From assembly GCA_003477045.1 (NCBI GenBank), contig DMTS01000031.1:1-9013 (forward strand): DNA of 9,013 bases, given 5' to 3'. This stretch comes from Candidatus Delongbacteria bacterium. GTDB lineage: Bacteria > UBA4055. The position numbers and the translations under genes are program-made. Each line of letters starts with the position of its first letter. Position 1 is the stretch's first letter. Under the pieces are notes generated by a model. The model had not been told where the DNA came from. It saw only the letters and a list, made by a program, of their open reading frames with translations, and ran no database searches. Below are positions 1 through 6,261 of this stretch, piece after piece.

Positions 1-981
1 GCAGTAGGCGCAGTAAGAACCGGAGCAGGGAAAAGCCAGACTTCAAGAAAGATCGTAGAACTTCTTATGGAAAAAGGGATCAAAGTCGTTGCGATAAGAC
101 ACCCTATGCCTTACGGTAATTTAGTTGAGCAGAAAGTTCAGAGATTCGCAAAAGTAGCTGACCTTGCAAAACATAAATGTACTATCGAAGAGATGGAAGA
201 GTACGAACCGCACGTAGTCCGCGGAAATGTGATATATGCAGGCGTTGATTACGAAGCTATCGTAAGAGAAGCTGAAAAAGAAGCTGATGTTATACTTTGG
301 GACGGCGGAAACAACGATTTTTCATTCTACAAACCTGACCTTATGATAACTGTGGCCGATCCGCACAGAGCAGGCAACGAAGTTACCTTCTATCCCGGCG
401 AAGCAACATTAAGACTGGCTGACGTTATTGTGATCAACAAAATGGACAGCGCTTCTCCTGAAGGCATCCAGACAGTAAGAGAAAACATTCAGAGGATCAA
501 TCCTAACGCTATCGTTATTGACGGAGCTTCTCCGATAACAGTTGACAAACCTGAACTGATCAAAGGAAAAAGAGTTCTTGTAGTAGAAGACGGACCGACA
601 TTAACTCACGGTCACATGAAGATCGGAGCAGGAACAGTAGCGGCAAGAAAATTCGGCGCTAAAGAACTTGTTGATCCGAGACCTTACGCAGTAGGCAAGC
701 TTGCAAAAACATTCGAGATTTATCCAAATATCGGCACTTTACTTCCTGCAATGGGTTACGGCGCAGAACAGGTAAAAGATCTTGAAAAAACTATCAACAA
801 CACTCCGTGCGACGCTGTTGTTATCGCAACTCCGATAGATCTGAACAGGATCGTAAAAATTAAAAAACCTACAGTTAAAGTTGGATATGATCTTCAGGAG
901 ATCGGAACTCCTAACCTTACTGAAGTGATCGACGAATTCGTAAAAAAATTCAAACTCGGTAAAAAAGCGGTTAAAAAGTAA
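1..981 (+). CDS. P-loop GTPase-like protein, cyclic 2,3-diphosphoglycerate synthetase family (5' truncated)
   Basis: The frame is open from the first base, so the gene begins upstream; the ATG at 67 is internal, because a P-loop-like stretch (VRTGAGKSQTSR, window codons 5-16) lies before it. 326 C-terminal residues are visible. Further marks are WDGGNNDFSF (codons 100-109), a G4-like NKMD (146-149), DGPTLTHG (197-204) and DPRPYAVG (225-232), with no visible membrane segment, so it should be cytoplasmic. From memory this pattern belongs to the family annotated as cyclic 2,3-diphosphoglycerate synthetase, whose archaeal member CpgS makes cyclic 2,3-diphosphoglycerate with ATP. Family members have about 440-460 residues, so roughly 120-130 are missing. 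The P-loop lacks the first Gly of the classic GxxxxGKS. The role of bacterial homologues is unclear to me, so only the family is claimed. A terminator follows, making this the last gene of an upstream unit. Confidence 0.7.
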   Translation, partial: AVGAVRTGAGKSQTSRKIVELLMEKGIKVVAIRHPMPYGNLVEQKVQRFAKVADLAKHKCTIEEMEEYEPHVVRGNVIYAGVDYEAIVREAEKEADVILWDGGNNDFSFYKPDLMITVADPHRAGNEVTFYPGEATLRLADVIVINKMDSASPEGIQTVRENIQRINPNAIVIDGASPITVDKPELIKGKRVLVVEDGPTLTHGHMKIGAGTVAARKFGAKELVDPRPYAVGKLAKTFEIYPNIGTLLPAMGYGAEQVKDLEKTINNTPCDAVVIATPIDLNRIVKIKKPTVKVGYDLQEIGTPNLTEVIDEFVKKFKLGKKAVKK

Positions 982-1004
982 GAATCGATACAATTAAATT
1001 TTTT

Positions 1005-1044
1005 AAAGAAAAGGGGGCAGTTCTGAAGTGACCCCCTTTTCTTT
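1005..1044 (+). terminator. Rho-independent terminator after the GTPase-like gene
   Basis: A 13-base-pair perfect stem is formed by 1005-1017 and 1032-1044, with five G-C pairs (GGGGG/CCCCC) at the loop side and an A/T-rich base. The descending arm ends in TTTTCTTTT, which supplies the U-rich tail. The 14-base loop can form a small inner pairing (CA/TG and TT/AA). It starts 23 bases after the stop at 981 and separates the upstream gene from the pilus operon. Because the base of the ascending arm is A-rich, it could also stop transcription arriving on the minus strand. Confidence 0.85.
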
Positions 1045-1135
1045 TGCATACGGGAAGAATTTTAACTACCTTATAGCCATCGGGATCGTAAGTTATCTCG
1101 CTGAAACTGTAACAATAAAAGAATTATTTTTATGC

Positions 1136-1164
1136 TTGACTTTGAAATGAATTACATTTATTTT
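1136..1164 (+). promoter_or_regulatory. Possible sigma70-type promoter for the pilus operon
   Basis: TTGACT (1136-1141, five of six matches to the -35 consensus) is followed after 17 bases by TATTTT (1159-1164, four of six to the -10 consensus). It lies about 70 bases before the pilT start in an A/T-rich stretch after the terminator, which is where a promoter is expected. A short inverted repeat, CAGTT-AAA-AACTG (1175-1187), would lie in the leader. No operator is recognisable. The call rests on two hexamers in A/T-rich DNA, and many FCB-group bacteria use a different promoter consensus, so it is tentative. Confidence 0.35.
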
Positions 1165-1235
1165 TTTATCTTATCAGTTAAAAACTGCTGATTAGCTTCA
1201 TTACAAGACAAATTACTTGAAAATTTGGAGATTAT

Positions 1236-2306
1236 ATGGCGGACATTGTTGAGTTACTCGAAATTACCATTCAGGAAGGAGCATCAGACCTTCATATCTG
1301 CGCGGGAAGCCCGCCGGTAATAAGGATCGACGGCGATCTGGTAAGGCTAAATAGGCCTGTGCTTATGCCTAAAGAAACAAAAGAAATAGCTTATAGTGTA
1401 CTTAATGAATATCAGAAGAATGAATTTGAAAAAAAGCTCCAGGTTGACCTATCGACAGGGATAAGGAATCTTGGAAGATTCAGGGTGAATGTGTACAGCC
1501 AGAGAGAGGCTATTTCGATAGCGTTCAGGGCTATACCGAACGATATAAGGTCTTTTGACGAGGCGGGAATACCGTCTATCGTTTCAACCCTGTGCGACAA
1601 ACCAAACGGTATAGTTCTTGTGACCGGTCCGACAGGATCCGGAAAGTCAACAACTCTTGCAACTATGATCGATAAGATCAACAGTGAATATCCTCTCCAT
1701 ATCCTAACAATTGAAGACCCTATCGAGTTTTTGCATAAGTCAAAAAAAGCCATCATCAACCAGAGAGAGCTCGGCACTGACTTCAGGGAATTTCCGGATG
1801 CACTGAGAGCAGCTCTGAGGCAGGACCCTGATGTTATTCTGGTCGGCGAGATGAGAGACAGAGAGACTATGGAGCTTGCGTTAAGGGCCGCTGAAACCGG
1901 ACATTTAGTAATGACTACGCTTCATACTAACTCCTGTGCGCAAACTATCGGCAGGATCATTGATACTTTCCCGGAAAATATGCAGGAGCAGATAAGAACT
2001 CAGCTCGGTATGATGATGCAGGGCGTAGTTACACAGAAACTTCTGCCTAAAGTAGGCGGGGGAAGGGTTTTGGGTTGTGAGATCATGATCGGAACTCCGG
2101 CGATCAACTCTCTGATCAGGGAAAATAAGGTACATCAGCTCGACAGTATAATCCAGGTCAGTCAGAAGTACGGAATGATGACTTTCAACCAGCATCTGAC
2201 ACAGCTGGTTAAAGAAGGAATGATAACTAAAGAAACTGCTATCCATGCTTGTAATACCGAAATAAGCGTTCTAGTGGATCTGATGAGCAGAGAGGGAATA
2301 AGATAG
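1236..2306 (+). CDS. pilT: Type IV pilus retraction ATPase PilT
   Basis: This cytoplasmic hexameric ATPase powers pilus retraction and twitching motility. At 356 residues it has the normal PilT length. An N-terminal PAS-like part (GASDLHI, residues 15-21) precedes the secretion-ATPase core: Walker A GPTGSGKST (131-139), Asp box TIEDPIEF (158-165), Walker B DPDVILVGEMRD (197-208) and His box HLVMTTLHTN (223-232). The PilT-specific C-terminal motif, normally close to AIRNLIRE, reads AINSLIRE (289-296), so its Arg is Asn. The absence of a tetra-cysteine zinc site and of a long N-terminal extension separates it from PilB/GspE. The ATG at 1236 has GGAG (1227-1230) at good spacing. It leads an operon with pilB 29 bases downstream and then pilC. 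A PilU-like paralogue cannot be excluded, but PilT is the best call. Confidence 0.95.
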   Translation: MADIVELLEITIQEGASDLHICAGSPPVIRIDGDLVRLNRPVLMPKETKEIAYSVLNEYQKNEFEKKLQVDLSTGIRNLGRFRVNVYSQREAISIAFRAIPNDIRSFDEAGIPSIVSTLCDKPNGIVLVTGPTGSGKSTTLATMIDKINSEYPLHILTIEDPIEFLHKSKKAIINQRELGTDFREFPDALRAALRQDPDVILVGEMRDRETMELALRAAETGHLVMTTLHTNSCAQTIGRIIDTFPENMQEQIRTQLGMMMQGVVTQKLLPKVGGGRVLGCEIMIGTPAINSLIRENKVHQLDSIIQVSQKYGMMTFNQHLTQLVKEGMITKETAIHACNTEISVLVDLMSREGIR

Positions 2307-2335
2307 AAAAGTAAAAAAACATAAAGGGTAGTTTT

Positions 2336-4492
2336 ATGGCTGATGATATTTATAATGCAAGTATAATCATTATTGACGATGATGACGAATTGCGGGAAAC
2401 ATATTACGACCTGATGATATCAGAGGGTTTTAAAAATACTTTTCAGGCCGAAACGGGTGTCAAAGCTCTTCAGATGGCAAAAAAACAGAAATTCGACCTG
2501 ATAGTATCCGATCTGAACATGCCGGAAATGGACGGGATCGAAACCATAAAAAAGATCAAGGAGCTTCATCCGAAAGTAATTTCGATGATACTTACCGGGT
2601 TCGGTAATATGGATGTTGCCATAAAAGCTTTTTCGGAAAGCCATATAAATGACTTCCTGTCTAAACCTGTCGAGAATGACGAACTTCTTGAAAAAATAAA
2701 AAACCATCTTTCAAAAATAGGCGGCGACTCTTCAGAAGCCGGTATGTCAGATATGGTCAGAAAAGAGTTCGGTAACCAGAGAAATTATTTCGGACAGTTC
2801 CTGATCGATAACGGATATATTGCAGAAGAAGACCTTCTCGAAGCGCTTCAAAAGCAGAAAGATACAGGAAAAATGCTGGGTGATACTCTGGTTGAGATGG
2901 GTCTTATGACGGCCGACAGTCTGGTGAACGCTTTGTCAGAGCAGAAAGGCTATGCGATAGCAGACGATAAAGCAATGACCCAGATATCTGAAGATGCTCT
3001 TAAAAAAGTTCCGATGGATTACGCAAAACTCCACGGTTTAATACCTATGGCGATCGAAGATAACGGGTTAAAAGTGGCGATGGTCAATCCCGACGATCTC
3101 GCCGTGACTGATAACCTGAAAATGATAGCACAGATGTCGATAATACCGGTCTATTCGACAAAAGACAAGATAGATAAAGCGATCGACCTTTTCTATAAAA
3201 AACTCGAATCTTCAGCATCTGCGAACTCTGCTCTAAGTGAAATATTCGCGGAGGGTGACGCAAGCGTTGAAGAAGTTAACATTAAGGACATAAAAGACGA
3301 GGATAATCCCGATTCTGCTCCGATCATAAACCTGGTGAACAGTATTCTGGCTAAAGCCGATCTGGACGGAACTTCAGATATTCATATTGAGCCTCAGGAA
3401 AAATATGTTCAGATACGGTTCAGAAAGGACGGTGACCTTTACCTTCCCGCAGGATATGAAAAACTTCCAAAGAAACTTCAGTCTTCATTGGCTGCAAGGA
3501 TAAAAGTTCTTACAAAAACTATGAAACTTGACGTTAAGTTGCGTCCTCAGGACGGTAAGATCCGTTTGAAACTAAAGGGAAGGGAGATCGATTTCAGGGT
3601 CGGTACGCTTCCTACGGTTCACGGAGAAAAGATCGTGCTCCGTCTGCTAAAAACGGAAGAATTGTATCCTATCGAAGATATTTTTAGTAAAAATCCTGTT
3701 TTTGTTGAACTGTTTATAAAAAACATCAAAAAACAGGACGGAATAATACTTGTTACCGGACCAACCGGTTCAGGAAAGACCAACACGCTTAACTCCGCTG
3801 TAAACTACATCAAGAATGTTGATATAAATATCGTTGAGGTTGCAGACCCTGTCGAGATCCAGAACGAAGGGATCAACCAGGTTAATATAAATCTCCAGCA
3901 GGATGTGACTTTTGCTTCGGCTCTGAGACAGATACTCCGTCAGGACCCCGATGTAATACTGATCGGAGAGATGAGGGATTTTGAAACCGCACATATCGGA
4001 TGCGAGGCGGCACTTACAGGACACTTGGTTTTCAGCACCCTTCACACAAACGATGCCCCCTCTACAGTAACACGTTTTATTGAGATGGGGATAAAGGATT
4101 ACCTTATAGGAACAGTGATCCGTCTAATCCTCGCCCAAAGGCTTGGAAGAAAGATTTGTAAAATGTGTAAAAAAGAATTTAAATACGAAAAAAGCCAGCT
4201 CATAGGTCTCGGTTTGACAGAAGAAGAAATCGAGAATGGTAAGTTTTACAAAGGTGAAGGCTGTCCCAACTGTAAAGGGAAGGGCAGATCGGGCCGAGTC
4301 GCGATAATTGAAATGATGGAAATGAATAAAAAGATCAGCGCGGCTGTAATGCGTGGAGCAACAGCTCTTGAGATCGGTGATATAGCGAAAGCCGAAGGGA
4401 CCTACTGGACATTGAGAGAAGACGCGATCAGGCATTTCAAAGCCGGCACAATAGATTATGAGGAAGCTTTGTATTACTCGGTGCAAAATTAA
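2336..4492 (+). CDS. pilB: Type IV pilus extension ATPase (PilB/GspE family) with N-terminal receiver domain
   Basis: This 718-residue motor ATPase for pilus assembly has a regulatory front end. Residues 8-125 form a response-regulator receiver domain with the acidic pocket D14-D17, phospho-acceptor D59 (VSDLNMPEMDG), T87 (ILTGFG) and K110 (LSKPV), so it looks phosphorylatable. Residues 151-285 form an MshEN/T2SSE-N-like domain with two related stretches (FGQFLIDNGYI and LGDTLVEMGLM). The ATPase core has Walker A GPTGSGKT (475-482), Walker B DPDVILIGEMRD (537-548) and His box HLVFSTLHTN (563-572), plus a CxxC...CxxC zinc site (C608, C611, C643, C646) typical of PilB/GspE. The Asp box reads VADPVE (502-507), with Ala503 where Glu is usual. 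The ATG at 2336 has AAAGGG seven bases upstream. PilT before and PilC after favour a pilus rather than a type II secretion role. The cognate histidine kinase is not in the window. Confidence 0.93.
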   Translation: MADDIYNASIIIIDDDDELRETYYDLMISEGFKNTFQAETGVKALQMAKKQKFDLIVSDLNMPEMDGIETIKKIKELHPKVISMILTGFGNMDVAIKAFSESHINDFLSKPVENDELLEKIKNHLSKIGGDSSEAGMSDMVRKEFGNQRNYFGQFLIDNGYIAEEDLLEALQKQKDTGKMLGDTLVEMGLMTADSLVNALSEQKGYAIADDKAMTQISEDALKKVPMDYAKLHGLIPMAIEDNGLKVAMVNPDDLAVTDNLKMIAQMSIIPVYSTKDKIDKAIDLFYKKLESSASANSALSEIFAEGDASVEEVNIKDIKDEDNPDSAPIINLVNSILAKADLDGTSDIHIEPQEKYVQIRFRKDGDLYLPAGYEKLPKKLQSSLAARIKVLTKTMKLDVKLRPQDGKIRLKLKGREIDFRVGTLPTVHGEKIVLRLLKTEELYPIEDIFSKNPVFVELFIKNIKKQDGIILVTGPTGSGKTNTLNSAVNYIKNVDINIVEVADPVEIQNEGINQVNINLQQDVTFASALRQILRQDPDVILIGEMRDFETAHIGCEAALTGHLVFSTLHTNDAPSTVTRFIEMGIKDYLIGTVIRLILAQRLGRKICKMCKKEFKYEKSQLIGLGLTEEEIENGKFYKGEGCPNCKGKGRSGRVAIIEMMEMNKKISAAVMRGATALEIGDIAKAEGTYWTLREDAIRHFKAGTIDYEEALYYSVQN

Positions 4493-4516
4493 ATTAAATA
4501 AATAAGGGGTGAAATC

Positions 4517-5749
4517 ATGCCAAAATTCAGATATGTTGCGAAGGATATCGGCGGTAAAACGGTGACCGGCGAGATAATGGCGGGAGGACAGACTGATGTG
4601 GTGAACAAGCTGCAGATGCAGAATATGATCCCGATGAGCATAACCGAGATCAGTATGCAGAAATCCGGCGGCGGATTTCAGGCGATAAACGATAAAATAA
4701 CCATGTTGACTACAAAGGTCTCACTGGCTGATAAAGTATTTTTTACAAATCAGATGGTTACATTTTTAAACGCCGGAGTAACCCTGACAAAAAGTATAAA
4801 AAACATCGCGGATTCCCAGAAGAATGTGGTTGTCAAAGCCGTTCTGAATCAGCTTTATGATGATATAAACGCGGGATCAGATTTCTCACAGGCTCTGGCA
4901 AAACACCCGAAAATATTTGACCAGATGTATGTTAACATCGTAAAGGCCGGTGAAGCTTCCGGTAACCTGGACAAAGCACTTAAATCTCTTGCGGGTTATA
5001 TGGAAAAGAGCGCTGCGCTGCAGGGTGCAATAAAATCCGCCATGATGTATCCGAAATTCGTTCTTATTTTTACTTGTGTAATAGTTTTTGTAATTCTCTG
5101 GAAGATAATACCTGTATTCGAAGGATTGTTCTCATCAATGGGCGGAGAGCTTCCGGGCCCTACACAGCTCCTGGTTGACGGATCAGGAGTGATCCAGGAA
5201 CATTTTTTCCTGTTATTAGCTAGTTTTGCAGGTATATTTTATGGAATCAAATATGCCTTCAAATTTAAAAAAGTACGCGATTTTTGGGATAACTTCATAA
5301 TTAATGCACCTATATTCGGAGAACTTGTCAGACAGATAATTGTTTCTAGAGTTTCTAGTGTTTTAGCTCTGCTTCTTGGTTCAGGCACTTCGATGCTCGA
5401 ATCAATTGAGATATCGAGCAAGGTCTCTAACAATTCAGTTTATGAGGCGGCGTTAAAAAAAGCAGCGGTAGATGTCAGCACCGGAGTCGAACTGTCAGTG
5501 TCTTTTAAAAAGACAAATAGATTTGATGATGTTTTTATCCAGTTGCTTGAAACAGGTGAAGAAACCGGTAAAATAGATGACCTGATGAAGAAAATCGCGG
5601 AGTACTATGATGCTGAAGTGGCTATGAAAGTGAAAGGTTTCTCATCACTAATGGAACCCCTACTGATCGTATTTATGGGGGCTGTGGTCGGTAGTATCGT
5701 GGTCGCAATTTATCTACCGATCTTTACAATGGGAGAAACTTTACAGTAA
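4517..5749 (+). CDS. pilC: Type IV pilus inner-membrane platform protein PilC (GspF family)
   Basis: PilC is the integral membrane platform on which the PilB and PilT motors act. Its 410 residues match the usual length. A short N-terminal cytoplasmic domain (FRYVAKD, GEI) is followed by two GspF repeats, about 75-200 and 275-403, carrying the duplicated motifs AGEASGNLDKAL (144-155) and TGEETGKIDDLM (346-357). Hydrophobic spans lie near 180-200, 228-246 and 380-403, as expected for the three-helix topology. The GGELPGPTQ stretch after the first span is also typical. The ATG at 4517 has AAGGGG (4504-4509) seven bases upstream and starts 24 bases after pilB. Its stop codon overlaps the RBS of the next gene, so translation is probably linked. 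No pilin, prepilin peptidase or pilMNOPQ genes are visible, so they must lie elsewhere. Confidence 0.95.
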   Translation: MPKFRYVAKDIGGKTVTGEIMAGGQTDVVNKLQMQNMIPMSITEISMQKSGGGFQAINDKITMLTTKVSLADKVFFTNQMVTFLNAGVTLTKSIKNIADSQKNVVVKAVLNQLYDDINAGSDFSQALAKHPKIFDQMYVNIVKAGEASGNLDKALKSLAGYMEKSAALQGAIKSAMMYPKFVLIFTCVIVFVILWKIIPVFEGLFSSMGGELPGPTQLLVDGSGVIQEHFFLLLASFAGIFYGIKYAFKFKKVRDFWDNFIINAPIFGELVRQIIVSRVSSVLALLLGSGTSMLESIEISSKVSNNSVYEAALKKAAVDVSTGVELSVSFKKTNRFDDVFIQLLETGEETGKIDDLMKKIAEYYDAEVAMKVKGFSSLMEPLLIVFMGAVVGSIVVAIYLPIFTMGETLQ

Positions 5750-5753
5750 GGAG
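5748..5753 (+). promoter_or_regulatory. Ribosome binding site that decides the start of the DUF5683-like gene
   Basis: AAGGAG overlaps the pilC stop (TAA, 5747-5749) and lies seven bases before the ATC at 5761, an ideal Shine-Dalgarno distance. It is too far from the GTG at 5812 (58 bases) to serve it. No ATG, GTG or TTG occurs in this frame between the upstream stop (5692-5694) and 5812. The site therefore supports initiation at ATC 5761, or at an ATG miscalled there. Confidence 0.65.
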
Positions 5754-5760
5754 CGAAGAA

Positions 5761-6237
5761 ATCAAATTCAAGCTGGGAATAATACTGACAATATGCGTTT
5801 TATTCTCAACCGTGAAAGCCGAAATCGGGGAACCGGACCATAAAGTTCCCCTTTTTCTTTCCTTTGTCTTTCCCGGAGGAGGACAGATTTATAACGGCAG
5901 ATATGTTAAGGCCGGAGTATATGCGATCCTTGAAGGAGTACTTATTTACGGGGCAGTAAAGCAGAACGACAGGTTGAATGATGCAAAAGACAAGCTGGAA
6001 TACTTCAGGGAAGCAGGCGATTTGTATGGTATCGCGGAATATGAATTTTATGTGGATACATATGAGAGCGACAGAAATAATTTTATATGGATGAGCGTAG
6101 GGGCAGTGCTTTTATCAGCCGGAGACGCCTATGTTGATTCGCAATTCAAGTCTTTCAAAAGGGACTTGTTTAAAGATGGGGATAAGCTTGAGCTCACACC
6201 GTCAGTAAATAAGCTCACTTTAACTTATGAATGGTAA
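5761..6237 (+). CDS. Small secreted/membrane protein, DUF5683-like
   Basis: With a start at the ATC at 5761 the protein has 158 residues and begins with a convincing signal peptide: a basic n-region (KFK), a hydrophobic core (LGIILTICVLFS) and a cleavage-like TVKA before Glu21. The only conventional start, GTG at 5812, would remove this signal and has no RBS. The mature part carries a P-G-G-G-Q-I-Y-N-G motif (38-46), a hydrophobic segment (51-66), a charged and tyrosine-rich middle, a second segment (109-120) and GDAYVDSQF (121-129). This arrangement resembles DUF5683, a domain of unknown function frequent in Bacteroidota-type genomes; the match is from memory. There is no lipobox, since Cys12 is preceded by Ile. 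It sits 11 bases after pilC, so it may be cotranscribed and act in the envelope near the pilus machine, but that is only positional inference. Confidence 0.75.
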   Translation: MKFKLGIILTICVLFSTVKAEIGEPDHKVPLFLSFVFPGGGQIYNGRYVKAGVYAILEGVLIYGAVKQNDRLNDAKDKLEYFREAGDLYGIAEYEFYVDTYESDRNNFIWMSVGAVLLSAGDAYVDSQFKSFKRDLFKDGDKLELTPSVNKLTLTYEW

Positions 6238-6261
6238 TTCTATAAATAAAACGGAGTTCTA

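Noticed and set aside
1175..1187. CAGTT-AAA-AACTG hairpin in the pilT leader as a regulatory RNA
   Set aside because: A five-base-pair stem with a three-base loop is too small to support a riboswitch or attenuator call.
1236..5749. Type II secretion rather than type IV pilus assignment
   Set aside because: PilT, the retraction motor, is not part of type II secretion, and its position with pilB and pilC favours a pilus.
6186..6216. GAGCT/AGCTC pairing near the end of the DUF5683-like gene as a terminator
   Set aside because: The stem is only five bases with a long loop and no T tract, so it is too weak. No terminator is visible between this gene and ior.
6219..6246. TATAAA at 6241-6246 as a promoter for the ior gene
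   Set aside because: The best -35 at 16-17 bases upstream is poor, and transcription would begin at or inside the RBS at 6253. Read-through from the pilus operon or an upstream unseen promoter is as likely.
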